The notes below the pieces were generated by a model that was not told the DNA's origin, made no database searches, and saw only the letters and a program-made list of their open reading frames with translations. Of a DNA stretch of 64,000 nucleotides, positions 40,101 to 51,815 are shown in pieces (position 1 is the first letter of the stretch; each line of letters begins with the position of its first letter). Where the stretch lies: positions 1 to 64,000 of the forward strand of contig NOWV01000096.1 in the NCBI GenBank assembly GCA_003344405.1, in the 5' to 3' direction. The position numbers were made by a program, and so were the translations under genes. The stretch comes from Trichoplax sp. H2 (Eukaryota > Placozoa > Uniplacotomia > Trichoplacea).

Positions 40101-40639
40101 CATTGTTATCGTTTTGAAGGGGACTATCTTCACCGGTTTCAGCATTCGTAGTATCAACATTTTTCTCTAATGGTGTATCTGTCTCTTGTGGTGAGTTGTT
40201 GTCCATGTCATCCTAAAAATGAATATCCTATTTATCGCACTTTATAACATCCACCTCTATACCTCTTATTTATACCATTAACAGAAACAGAAACAGAAAT
40301 AATCAATCATAAGGAAAGGTATCTTGAAATAGTGTCATTGTTGTAATGATAATGTACGTCCATCTCTAAAATTAAGTCAATATATTGAAATTAAGAATTT
40401 AGAGTTATTATAATGATTGAGCAGTCTAGTCTGTTTTGGTATTGGAAACGATATAAATGATTAGTCATGATCTTTTCCTTCACTGAATTTCATGATTATA
40501 AATCCAATCTACATATCCATCCTGATAACACTATGTTGGAACTCTTCGTAAGATAATGCTGTTTTATCCAATTTTAGCAGATAAATCGATAATATATAAT
40601 AATGATGATCTATTTTACCTGTTCAACGTTGGTCGACAT
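37121..40639 (-). CDS. CCDC96: CCDC96 / CFAP184, axonemal coiled-coil protein, complete
   Basis: Cilia- and flagella-associated coiled-coil protein. Thirteen minus-strand exons keep frame: 40619-40639, 39777-40212, 39484-39686, 39217-39403, 38972-39087, 38737-38820, 38598-38664, 38363-38477, 37960-38251, 37776-37856, 37601-37657, 37362-37493 and 37121-37240. They give 636 residues. The first ~300 residues are acidic, rich in Glu, Asn and Thr, and probably disordered. From about residue 305 the protein is coiled coil. Near residues 485-507 QLKIENQTYNEKIEERNE, followed by EILKLRKKIT, is almost identical to vertebrate CCDC96. Other shared blocks are NVTDQEQRYLKYM, LREKCGLLGNEPLLRD and KCNGVRQKIEQA. 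The N-terminus is longer than in human (about 555 residues in total). The start is set by a 7-codon first exon (MSTNVEQ). The last acceptor (CCAAAAAG|G) is weak. Confidence 0.93.
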
Positions 40640-40689
40640 CTTTATTTGGATGGAGTGAATTTGATCTAAAAGACGATTGGTGTTTGCTT

Positions 40690-40703
40690 GTCCCTATAGC
40701 AAC
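40690..40703 (+). promoter_or_regulatory. RFX X-box match upstream of CCDC96
   Basis: GTCCCTATAGCAAC fits the X-box consensus GTHNYYATRRNAAC at every position. It lies 51-64 bp upstream of the CCDC96 ATG, the usual distance for RFX-driven cilium genes. RFX control is inference from motif, position and gene identity. Confidence 0.65.
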
Positions 40704-40825
40704 TACTGGACCTCAATTGATTCGTGCATGCGTACTTGGGTCATGGTGGATCTTCATCGCTTCATCATTCATCAATTGATTGTTTACCACGACTGCGTAT
40801 TCAGTGCCAGCTTCTGATCTTCTCA

Positions 40826-40833
40826 TGACGTCA
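40826..40833. promoter_or_regulatory. CRE-like palindrome TGACGTCA
   Basis: A perfect CREB/ATF consensus octamer about 190 bp upstream of the CCDC96 start. An octamer alone is weak evidence, but it is promoter-proximal. Confidence 0.35.
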
Positions 40834-40879
40834 TGCCCATTCAATGGAGGGAAAAAATAAATAATTATATAAATAAATA

Positions 40880-43371
40880 TTAATGAGAAAGTTGCGGTAT
40901 TTTAGTTCAATTTCTACAGCAAGTTTGTTTTATTTTTATTGACGGTACTGTATAGTCAGACTACACGATGGGACTCTTCACTTTTTACTGTACCCTCCTT
41001 ACTTATCCAGCACAGGTAGTACTAGCAGCGATTACTTGTACCAAAGATATCTTGGGCAAATGTGTCGGAAGAAGTTGGTTTTATCAATGTTTGTATCTTT
41101 GTCTCGACAGTAGAATCATAAAATGATCAGGAGATATTAGCTAATAAGGCCGTACATTCCTTGGCATTGGACAGGCTACTTCTGCTTCCTACAGTAAGCC
41201 TAATGTACACTATTATTGTACAGTCGTTGCCCGTCCCTCTCTTTCTTGTTTACCCCTCTGGTTGTGAATGGGAATGTATAAAGGAGAGAGAATTCTCCAA
41301 ATCGTGCACCATTGCACTGCCATCCGCTGTTATTGATAGCAGTCTAGTACAATTTGACGCGAGCAATTTACCGCTGTAAAATAAAGTAGTATAGGATGGA
41401 AATAATATCAATACAGATTTGAAATTACCAGGGTGAATTGAATACTTAGCAGCGTTCAATCCTGTACATCATAAAATTAATGTAATGCAGTAAAGTATCT
41501 GTTTCGATATTACGAGGGTAGATTCGCTATTCATATTTTACAGCGTACAATTAATTCAATGCGATAAATTATCCGGTTTTGTGTTAAGAGCGTCTCTGTG
41601 AAGTAGACTGAGTAGAGTGACTACAACAGGAATGATACAGTAGTCAAAGAATGAGGACACATTGGATGTCAGTGACTACTTAAAAAGAAAGAGACTGGAA
41701 AGGAAAGGGTCATTTACTCCACTTCAAATGTGACCGATTATTTTAGTGATCATTTCAACTGTATCCGCATGTCCACAACGACATATACTGTCCTCAATGG
41801 ACATCTAAATTCATGTCGCTGCTATTCGCTTGCTACGTCGGTTTTGAGCAGTCGACTGTGTGCAGCATGATACAATCGTTTTCATCGACCAATATGATAG
41901 CAATACTCAACAGTAAAAGCATTTCTCTTCCATCTGCCTGTATTGCGGCTATGGCTAAAGTCAAAACTACGACTACCCTAGTACGCTGTGCAAGAGACAA
42001 GGACTACTTTAATAAGGTTATACTGATCTGTCTGTATGGCATTGGAGCCAAATTTAAAGCACATGTCTTCAAAATTGAAAGACATCATTTATTAAGGCAA
42101 CAATGATATCTTTCAACCCCTTAAAAGGCTCACCACGCCCCTTTAATTGTGGTCTTATCAACTTGAGTGACATCATCACATCTCCCGCTGTCATGACGTA
42201 ACTTCGTCAAGCTTTTTGACTGGCTGTTACCATCACCAGTACCAGCATAGGGTCAAATCGAGCGCGCTTGGGCTCGACAGCAAGAGTTTCATCCTTTTAC
42301 CGAGCAGCCGCAGTGATCACTGACCTTAGGCTAAAAAGCGCGCCAGCGTTGAGGCAGCCAGCTGCAGAAAAGTTGAAATATAGCTAGAAAATATGTATTC
42401 AATTAATAAAAGTAAAGAGAAAGAGTTCTATGTTGAAGGATACCTGGAAGACAACGATGAACTAGATAGATTTACATTACTACTAGTGTCCGTGATAGGA
42501 CTGTAGATACCGAGCACAGACATGGACTACTCAATCCTACCAGTAACATTGAGTAGTCCTTGCCACATACTGTCCATACTTAGCACGAAAAAGAAAGAAG
42601 AGAGAGCGTTGACTATCCTGGTGTAAAAATGGGGAGGCCAATTATTCTATTGGTCATTTCAACTGTATCGCATATCTGTAACGACATACTATCCTATCTG
42701 CGATTGACATCTGAATTAGCTGCTAATATGCTGTTAAATCTGTTTTCTACAGCATGATAGACGCTTTCATTAATGTCGTGTAATAAAACGATGGGGAAAA
42801 TGAAGCGCTTCCACATTTATTTTGCACTGGTAGCCACTTTGCGTCCGTCTTTCTTTCCTTTCTTTCTTTTTATGCAATTGGCGCTTGATATTTTATTACT
42901 TTTTATGGCAGTATGGAATAATTCGAGTTCTTTCAAGTTTCTTATACAAACTATCAGTCGCTACTAAATGTACGGTGGCTCCAAGTCTTATCTGGTCGAT
43001 TGAGCTGATCATGTGACTGCTAATAGGGATAGATAAGGTAAAGTGCGGCAAATACGAATATTGAACCAAGACAACGTTTAATAGCAACTTGCCCTAGGCA
43101 GTTTTCCCTACCATTCGGGAGGCTTGTAGCAAAGTTCAAGGCAGAATAGTGTAAGCAAATTGCCAATGCTTAGTTGTAGTATCGATCGATTATACAGTAG
43201 TTCTTCTAGCTGATTGATCTTCTGATTTTGCTGTAGATAGGAGATTGGGTATAGCCTGTAATAGTGACCGGCGGTGTATGACTTGACTTGGAGAAGAACC
43301 ATACGACGGATAAAGATATCAACAGGTAGAAGATGATGAGCTGCCATAGCCCTACCATTTCAAATGGATAT
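40880..43371. other. Divergent intergenic region between CCDC96 and TK1
   Basis: About 2.5 kb, somewhat GC-richer around 42130-42370. It contains a partial direct duplication (about 41731-41878 and 42631-42764, sharing TCATTTCAACTGTATC and ACGACATA) and a 12-bp-stem hairpin at 42524-42559. Several plus-strand ORFs (for example 41813-42106) lack any recognisable domain or conserved neighbour exons and are not called. Confidence 0.4.
42524..42559. repeat. Perfect 12-bp inverted repeat (hairpin)
   Basis: GGACTACTCAAT and its reverse complement ATTGAGTAGTCC flank a 12-base loop. There is no U-tract after it and no known RNA family fits. It sits in the CCDC96-TK1 intergenic region. Confidence 0.7.
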
Positions 43372-46300
43372 ATGCCAATCTTTCCACAAAGCCCTTCGGG
43401 AAGAATTCAAGTAAGTCTGTAGATACGTTATGTACGTGAATAGCCACAGGAGGACAGTCAAAGTGGAACTAACTTAAACTCTTCAAGGATGGGTGGGACA
43501 ACGATGTAGCTACTGTCTCCATTGTATGATGATGCCCTGTTTTACTTTTGTACTCAAATATAGTCTAGTTGTCTTGATCACAAGCTGCATAGATGCGTAT
43601 AAGTTATGAATTAAAATCTCCCAAATCTTATGATATCACTGTTTGACTCTGATATTTTTCTCTTAAATCTAGTTAATACTTGGCCCGATGTTCTCCGGAA
43701 AAACGTAAGTCTAATAATGATGATTGAAAGATGTGCTGCGTACTATTGACATCTTGCATGAAATGATGACATCCATGCTGTGCTCACTGAATATTGTTAT
43801 GACCATATCTGTTATATATATATATAATATGTATAAAAGTTCTTATTTTATATAAATATACGAATATTTGATAATTTCAGCCACGATGCAATCGCTCAAT
43901 TCAATAGTTTTATAATGAGAGATATTAATTTTTTTTTCATTATAATTATAATTATTCAAGCTGCTCAGTACATCCATTACGGGCTTTGCTAGCGTTTTAC
44001 TGGTTCTACTGTACTGTACATGGAATAATTACACTATATTCAATAGTCTTCATCGTAATAGACTGTTTATTTGAATATCGTACCTGATATTATTATTTTT
44101 TTACTTTAAATCGTTACAATATTAAGTATACTACTACCTAGACAGCACGATTTGAGCTTCTAATCCACAATAATGCAATCGAATTCTATTCGCGCGTTAT
44201 TTTCATATCAAATTTAATTCAGCAATTAGCGTAATATATGGCTTGGCATCTTTGACACAATGCATTGTTTAAAATTTTATAAATTGCATTACAATAGCTA
44301 GCTCAGTCGTAACCCTATTACTATAAATGAGTAAAGGTCGAACTTTGATTGTTCTATGTTGGCTAATTCATTGTTTACTTATACGTACTTATACTGATGT
44401 ACACGATGGCTAGTTTACTTCAATTGATATTAAAGTTATAGTAGAAGTCCCAACATGAGTATAGAGCGTTTCTACTCTATACTGTGTACAGGTTACGGAT
44501 TGAATTGGATGGAATTGTAGCTAATGCAATTGCAGTCAATACAGTAGAACGTTTAGACTCGACTTCTGTAAATATTGACGTCATAATAATGCGGGAGGGT
44601 ACTAATAAAATCACTGAATACAATAAAACTTCACTACCCCTCTCCGTGCTAATCTTTGGCAGTCCAGTAATGGCCTAGAAAAGAAATTCGTAGAAATTTA
44701 TTGCAGTTTATGCCTCTCCTGCAATATTGAACCACATCTATGCTGCAGTTTAATTCTGTTTATTAGCAAACGCTAAATGGATACATTGGTGTCGGTTATA
44801 TTTCGCGATTATGTTATTTATGTGTTGCTAACATGACTATTGTTTATTCTAACATTGGCATTGATGTAAATTCCTCTTTTTTTAATATTCTATTTGGATA
44901 ATGTAGGACAGAATTGATGCGCCGTGTCAGAAGATTACAGGTTTGAAATTTGAAGTTTATAGTGCATTGTATCTTTAGCGTCGATTCTAGCATAAATCTA
45001 GTTTTATATGTTTCGTCTTACTGTCACTAAAATATTGTTACTTGTTGTGTCTATTGTGGCATTCTGGTCAATTTCTTATAATATTTGCTAACCCAACTCC
45101 TCTAGATTGGCAACCAATCCTGTGTAATCATTAAGTATGCAAATGATAACAGATACGACAAGGATGGCGTAGCAACGCATGATCTGTAAGTATTTATAGT
45201 ACAATTATGATTAGTATTCAATAGTGAAGACACACTCATAGACGAGTATTTGCTAATGCTTACTTGAATTTCTTCAGTACTATTGAAGAATTCAAGTTAT
45301 TCAGATCTGAAAATATCTTACGTAATATATTCTTGTTAGATATTTAGTTACGGGAATCATAGAATAGACGTAGTTTTAGGCTATGTTAAATTCACTTTGT
45401 GAAACATTACAGAGTCGTGTATGTATTTCATTCATGATTAACGTATTGACTACAATTTATTCTGACAAGTAACGATTTAAAACTGAACATGTATACTTCA
45501 AATTTCATACACCATATGAGCTACATTTTTAATAGAGTAACAATATAACAATATTTTCTTAGGCAAATTGCAAAAGCGATTTCGTCTAATGATTTATTTA
45601 GCATCGAATCTCAAGCAGAAAGCTACGGTGTAATTGGTATTGATGAAGGCCAATTTGTAAGTTTCATGCAATGTCTTAGTGTATCAATCAATGCCAACAC
45701 TTCGATCGACTATAAACGATTATTTGTGTTACATTACAGTTTCCGGATGTGGTGCCATTCGCTGAGCACATGGCTAATAAGGGTAAATTAGTTATTGTTG
45801 CTGCATTGGATGGAACATTTCAAAGGAAGGTATTACACCCATATTTAGATATCATCACGGATATTATAGCTACATTATAATTAAGGTGTTGTCCATTAGA
45901 TCTTATTCTTTGTGTAATTTAATTTTATTTTTGTTATTCATCAATTGCAAATAGGGATTTGGAGATTTTCTAAATTTGATTCCCTTAGCTGAAGATGTTA
46001 TGAAACTAAGTGCTGTATGCATGCTTTGCTATTCGGAGGGAGCTTTTACGAAGCGTTTAAGTAGTGAACAAACGGTACAGTGACTAAAATTATCAAATTT
46101 GACAACTTTTAGTGCATTCTTGATTTGTAAATTGCTATTTAGTTAAGTAACTTTAGTTTGCGTATGTTTGTGCTGATGTATTATTCTTACAACATTTCGT
46201 GAATAATGCTATGTATGCAGGTGGAAGTCATTGGGGGAACTGATAAATATATGGCGGTATGTAGAAACTGTTACAAGAAGCCCATCAAAGAACTTCACTT

Positions 46301-46376
46301 ACAGGAAACTCCTACAAAGGCTACAAACCTTGGCAGGAAGTTGATCTTGGATGAAGAAGTGACTGCAAGCTCTTAA
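43372..46376 (+). CDS. TK1: Thymidine kinase 1 (cytosolic TK), complete
   Basis: Phosphorylates thymidine to dTMP in the salvage pathway. Eight plus-strand exons: 43372-43410, 43673-43704, 44907-44940, 45106-45185, 45563-45656, 45740-45829, 45955-46074 and 46221-46376. They give 214 residues in frame. The P-loop [11 protein letters not shown] (residues 15-25) is split by an intron after [13 protein letters not shown] follows. The Mg/catalytic IDEGQF is at 88-93 with the catalytic Glu. GTFQRK ends exon 5 (residue 123). Zinc cysteines are 145, 148, 177 and 180. The lasso motif [10 protein letters not shown] runs 164-173. The start [13 protein letters not shown] aligns with the vertebrate N-terminus. 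The C-tail is short (about 34 residues after the last Cys), with no KEN degradation box. Convergent with IFT27. Confidence 0.96.
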
Positions 46377-47002
46377 TCTAAGCAGCGCGCATAGGTTCCA
46401 GAGAGAAAATTAAGACGTGAGAAGGACACGAGTAAATTTATTATACCCATTTTTGACATACTACTAGATGCAATCATGTTGTTTTACGCGACTTATTTAC
46501 ATCCTGTTTTTAATTCTTTGCACACTTGAAATATGCGTAGTTTACCGATGTTTGTGCAGAGATCCTGTATTTGTTACTTATTGTTTAATTTTCTAGATAC
46601 AGTATTAGATTTTTACGAAATTACCTCATGAAATTACTAATATTGTATTCATTTTTGCTACCATATTTATGGTAATAATACTTCATGTAGAATAATCTAA
46701 TCTATCCATTCATTAATTTTTTTTCAGGTAATTTAATTAGCGATGATATTTAGTAAAAGCGCATTTATTTTATTAACTTTTACTTATTTCTACTGTATTA
46801 GCCACGCAAATTGTTGTAAACAAATGATCAATTAATAACACTAGAAATGAAATTGTATAGTAACTGCAATAATGTTACTAGGGGTAATTGATATAGTTGG
46901 GCTTCCAATAAGATGGACTCATACTATCTTAGTATTTTACGTACTTCAATATTACTTAGAGGTATTTACAGTTGAAAGTAAAACTTTAAAACACTCCATT
47001 TT
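46377..47002. other. Convergent 3' spacer between TK1 and IFT27
   Basis: About 0.6 kb holding the 3' UTRs of TK1 (plus) and IFT27 (minus). No separate gene is seen. Confidence 0.5.
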
Positions 47003-49107
47003 TCAGACACATTTAAATTTTTCTAAACATTCTTCATAATGTGAATGAAATGATTGTGCTATAGCTTTGAATGGCTCCTCTATATTTAGATTTTCTTTCT
47101 GTTTAGTGTAAAAAATTAGACGAGTTTAATGTTAGTTAATTCTTTAAAGCTGGGAACTTAATTAATCGACCATATCATACCGCAGAACATTCAAAGTATT
47201 CCAAATTATGTTTCTTAGCAAACTCGCTGCCGGCGTTAGTATCCACATCGCGACGTCCTTTCAAATCAATCTTGTTAGCAACAACCGCGCCTAAGAAATT
47301 ATAACATATTAATTAAGGCAAATAAATAGTTTTTCAAAGTTTCTGAAAGTTCAAACTACAAAATTGAATAAGTATATTTGATTTCTGAAGAAATAATTCA
47401 ATATAATACCCATTAAATGATTATTGTACGATTTATCTTTTATCCTTTCCAACCACTTTTCACAATTTATAAGTGATTGAGGATTGGTGACATCAAATAC
47501 GAGGAGAAAAACATCTATTCCATCCCACTATAAGTATATAGAAGATTAATATAGTCTCAGTTTTAAATAATGCTAATCATTTTGAAAAACATTTACGATC
47601 GAAATTTTCTATACGAAAAATTTAGATAGATATAGCAATTCTTACATTAGATATTACATGGTCCGAAAACATTTCTTTGCCACCGGAGTCGTAAATATAT
47701 AATTCCTTTAATATTATGAATAAATGAGTAAATGAAAGAAATACTTGTGTTACAGAAAGGACTAATAAGCGATACTAGAAGATAACATTGTTCAGTGTTA
47801 TAGAGTTAGTACTGTATTGATTTTACTCACAACAGTAGCTTTTGTATCTGGTACGGTAATGCTCTTGACAATCAGCTCAATACCAGTTGTCTGTAGAATA
47901 AGAACAGCAATTAAGTAAATTTACAAAGATTAGGTATCTTATTTCGTAGAGATTAAGCCAAAAGGTGTATTTACAATATGAAAATGTACGACTGTATGCT
48001 TGTTTGTAACAGAAAATGCTTGATTTAGAAACTAATTGCAAATTATCATACGTGTATATCATTATCTATGGAAATTAGTATTTACTGTAGGTTACGTACC
48101 ATTAAATAATTTTTAGGATAATGAGTTCCATCGCTGTGGAATACTTGTGTTAGAGCACTTTTACCGACGGTGTCATCACCTATTAAGAAATTAGTATTCA
48201 ATTTTAGATCCTTCTCTTATTTGATAATTTCATTTCGCGAAATGGTAGAGCAAAGTGGAATCGTTGATTGTAAAATACATTCGAGAGAAATTTTCTGTTT
48301 ATAACTTCAGTGTCATAAACCATCCGAATAAAGAAGCGCCGTAGGTTTCGTTTATGCATTTTGAAATTGACACTGAAGAAGTTTGTTTCCATAACTTTGT
48401 ATCACTCGTAGAACTCAAATATTGAAAAAAAAAGGACTACGTATTCATGATCATTATCAGGAAGCCAAGCAAACTACTGTAATATGTAAAATAAGTTTTC
48501 AGTTTATAACGAATATCAGTTAGAGATCGAGCATCCATATGGAATAACTGACACTCGCCAATGCGATCAATTAGGCCAAGGAAAAATAAGATGGTGCACC
48601 CGCAATCATTATTTTATCGCTACGTATATTGTACGACACAATATTTCAACTTGAAGAAAAACAACGTTACTTTTTCTTAGCTTCAATTAGCGTGCATCTA
48701 GTCATAAGCTAAAACTGTGCAATAAACTATGGTCGATATATAGCCTCTTTATAACCTCTTAAGAGCGTGTAAGAATACTAACGGATCATTTTATCATATT
48801 TCTTTCAGGTTCAGATCATTTAACTTTTCTGTTGTGCAAGAAATAGGACGTCAATTTTTGGATGAGCATGATGATGATACACTAGTAACGACTTGTTTCG
48901 ATTAGACCGTATCCAACTTGAACACTTCAACGAAGCGGTCAAAACCGAAGCAACGAAGGTAGATCATAATTCTAGAAATTAATTCACTCGCTTTAACCGT
49001 TCTACCATTTATTTTTACTTCATCATACAATTATGAAGTAGAATTGAGTACAGAGTAAAAAAAGATAAAGTACCTGCAATGATACATTTTGCCCGTAAGA
49101 GAGTCAT
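47003..49107 (-). CDS. IFT27: IFT27 (RABL4), Rab-like GTPase of IFT-B, complete
   Basis: Small GTPase-like subunit of the intraflagellar transport B complex; partners IFT25 and helps BBSome-linked export of cargo from cilia. Seven minus-strand exons: 49074-49107, 48100-48179, 47831-47890, 47646-47705, 47410-47527, 47181-47290 and 47003-47098. They give 185 residues, against 186 in human. The start MTLLRAKCIIAG is on a 34-nt first exon. The P-loop GDDTVGKS is at residues 12-19, followed by the characteristic LTQVFHSDGTHYPKNY. TTGIELIVKS replaces a normal switch I. DSGGKE (64-69) stands at G3 without the catalytic Gln. NKID (123-126) is G4 and CSA (152-154) is G5. The C-terminus has no prenylation Cys motif, as expected for IFT27. 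Confidence 0.96.
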
Positions 49108-49110
49108 CTT

Positions 49111-49124
49111 ATCTCCATGGAAAT
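49111..49124. promoter_or_regulatory. Imperfect X-box-like motif beside the IFT27 start
   Basis: ATCTCCATGGAAAT shares the palindromic X-box core (YYATRR flanked by A/T-rich arms) but departs from GTHNYYATRRNAAC at the first and last base. It lies only 4-17 bp 5' of the predicted ATG, closer than typical. Suggestive only. Confidence 0.3.
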
Positions 49125-49184
49125 CCCGTTTAATGAAAGAAAATGACTGCGCAAGTTCGCATTAAGAGCTACGTCAACTGTGCC

Positions 49185-49290
49185 GTATAGTACTGTACAG
49201 TATAATACTGTAGAGCAGTACAGTACAGTGTACTGTAGACTGCCATATGAACTGGTACTGTACAGTGTACAGTACAGTATATGCGTGGCA
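49185..49290. repeat. Short tandem/palindromic TACTGTACAG array
   Basis: Dense overlapping GTACTGTAC, CAGTACAGTA and GTGTACTGTA words over about 100 bp. Open frames reading across it on the minus strand are repeat artefacts. It sits about 80 bp upstream of the IFT27 ATG. Confidence 0.75.
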
Positions 49291-49674
49291 GTTGGGACAG
49301 ACAGACAGATAGGTAGAAAAGTCCTCCGCTCCGAATGTTTCGAGCAGACAAAGAGATGAGCAGTAAAAGTCCTCCGTTCTTGCAAATTAGTTTACTATGG
49401 AATTTAACACCAACTACAAGCAATCTGGACTGCTATGTACAAAGCAATGAAAACATAGAGATAGGAAGAAGAACCAGACTTAGATCAGGGGCTACTAAAG
49501 AAGGAATGCTATGCCACTTGGAGATTTCTCTACGACTAACGTAATAACGTATTAGTTTTTAGAAGTCGCTGGTGCTACTACAGTACGGTGCAGTACTGAC
49601 AATTCGAAAAGGCGAAGATTCGTTCAGTACCTGCACGTTAAGCCCAACCATTTGAATCAATATTTTTTGTACAC

Positions 49675-49811
49675 CTAGCTGAAACTGTCCTACTGGTACG
49701 TTATGCCTTTAAGAGCATATCTAAAGAAAGAAAAAAATATGTAAATACGTTCATTTTTTTACCAGACATGTTCTTAAGGGTATAACGCTCCAGTAGGACA
49801 GTTTCAGCTAG
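49675..49811. mobile_element. MITE-like element with long terminal inverted repeats
   Basis: 137-bp element whose left end CTAGCTGAAACTGTCCTACT is matched by the reverse complement at 49792-49811. Similarity continues inward for about 48 bp with a few mismatches (the CGTTAT and TTAAGA-CAT blocks). The centre is an AAGAAAGAAAAAAATATG spacer. No ORF is present. A non-autonomous DNA transposon is the simplest reading. Confidence 0.85.
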
Positions 49812-49859
49812 TTGTAGCAAAAATATTAATTCAAATGACGCAGATTTGCTATGTTTTTA

Positions 49860-50500
49860 AATAATCGACCATTGAAATCAATCTTGATAGAGGCTTACTG
49901 TACTATAGATTGTACAGGCATCCTACGCCATAATCCGTCGTAAGTTTTGAAGGGAGAGAAGGAACACTGTACCGCTGCTTGCATATTACTAATATTTGGA
50001 AAATGCTAAGATTAGAGCAGTACCCACACTCCTACAGTACGACGCGGATTAGCCATGTTAAACGATCGATCATTGAAATCAATCTTACAGAGGCTTCCTG
50101 TACTGTAGATTGTGTAGACATAGTACGTATAATCCGCCATCGGCGGGTATATAATGCCGGAAGTTTTTAGGGAAGAAAACGTAGATTGTGCGGACATCCT
50201 ACGGCATAATCCGCCGTCGAGGGTATAAGCCGAGAGTTTTTAAGGAAGTGTAGAAACACTGCGATACTAATTGCACAGTGCTGACATTTGGGAAGTGCTA
50301 AGATTAGCGCCGTATCGACAGTATGATGCAGATTAGTTATGTTGAATGATCGATCATTGAAATCAATCTTTAGAGAGGCTTACTGTATTGTAGATTGTAC
50401 AGGCACCCAACGATATAATCCGCCGTCGAGAATATAAAAAATCGGGAGTTGCTTATTAAGAAATAGAAGGATCACAGTACCAGTGTTTGTACAGTACTGT
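49860..50500. repeat. Tandem array of about 200-275-bp units, three copies
   Basis: The block CGA-CATTGAAATCAATCTT followed by AGAGGCTT-CTGTA-T-TAGATTGT recurs near 49867, 50073 and 50350. Each is followed by a CATAATCCGCCGTCG-type segment and a GCTAAGATTAG-G segment. Spacing differs (about 206 and 277 bp) because the second unit has an internal duplication of the ATAATCCGCC part (about 50125-50230). Confidence 0.78.
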
Positions 50501-50604
50501 ACAGCAATGTTATTTCGTAGCAGATATTGTAGTAAAAGTATAAATGAAATTTATTGCTATCTATATACATAAAGCGAGCTCAAAGTTTAGGAATATGTCA
50601 AATA

Positions 50605-51815
50605 AGATCTGCTAAATTTTTTAGAAGTGAAGATGAAAGTATACAAAATAACTGATAAGTAAAAATGCTCCCGAAACTTCATGAAGACCAATGCTACTTG
50701 AGATATCTATACGGCAAACGACATATGCACGATCACAGACGGTATGTAGCGTGGGTTTCTCAATAAGATACACGTAGTCTATTCTTAGTAAACGTTATTT
50801 TCCACTACATTATAGCATAACTTCATCCAGGTATAATCTATAATATTCAACAATTGACGCCGTAGAAATCTCCTTCTACTCTAATTGAATTATATCATAA
50901 AACTACCTTGACAGAGAAGTAAAAATATCCTCAATAGCCATTGGTATTGATAGACGATTTCCTCCTGCTGTGCTTATTACATTGTAAAAGCTGTCTCCAC
51001 GCATCAATTTCGTTAATTAGCTCAACTAGTTACACGACAAGCTTGCGCACTTTACCTATTCTACTTTGCTATAGCTATTCGACAAGTTTACGTCAATGGA
51101 TACGCTGTTACCTTAGACGTTTTTCTCTTCACACTCACTTCAATAAAGACTCTGTTTTCAATAAGCTACGCTCTCGTCAGTTATTGCAATTATGATGAAC
51201 TCACAATCTTCCTAAACATTGCGGGCTGTATCATTTGTATCATTGCTTCTTCTATTGTAATCAGCTCTGTATAAGGATGCCAAAGTATACGAGTACTCGT
51301 GCACCAATGATAAAATAATAAATATAATCATTTATTTAAATATTTGCGATAGTTTAACTAGGAGGTTTATTTTAGGCTTAGGATAAGGTTTGTTTGCACT
51401 ATTTTGAGTAAACGCTAATGGGTAATATGGAGTTAATTCTATTATTGTACGGGTAAATACGTAACGCATCCAGCTGCGCTGACTGTCACTGTTCATCTCC
51501 TAATCGGAAATTTATTATTGCGATCACAAATTATATCTACAGCGATTACATGCAATATACCGAAATGAAGGATTCTATATTGTATAAGCCATGCACAAAG
51601 TTATTTCTTGAAATTTGAGCGATAGAAAGTGGCGAATTGCACTTTATTTTTTCTCCTACATTTTAAAGGTAGCCTCTTGCATACATTAATTACCGTTTGG
51701 ATAGACTATGACTTTTCGAAAAACATAAGTAAGTGAAGAATGTTACAGTTCTATAATCATCATTATAATTCCAAGACTATTACTGTAGGACATGAATACA
51801 GCAAATATATTGCAG
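50605..51815. repeat. 1.2-kb dispersed duplication, copy 1 (partner 56773-57888)
   Basis: Direct-orientation homology along its whole length. Landmarks in order: AGTATACAA, TTCTCAATAAGATA, TTTTCCACTA-ATTATAGCATA, CTACTCTAATTGAATTATAT, CTCCTGCTGTGC, CACTTTACCTATTCTACTTT, GCATCCAGCTGCGCTGACTG, GCATGCAATATAC-like, TTTTTCTCCTACATTTT and ATGAATACAGCAAAT. No frame stays open in both copies. A decayed gene or an unclassified low-copy repeat are both possible. Confidence 0.8.

Noticed and set aside
48204-48392. 62-codon minus-strand frame next to IFT27 exon 2
   Set aside because: It lies in IFT27 intron 1; the correct first exon (34 nt at 49074-49107) restores the family N-terminus.
49104-49423. Two overlapping minus-strand frames near the IFT27 start
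   Set aside because: They read through the TACTGTACAG array, and the true first exon of IFT27 overlaps in another frame.
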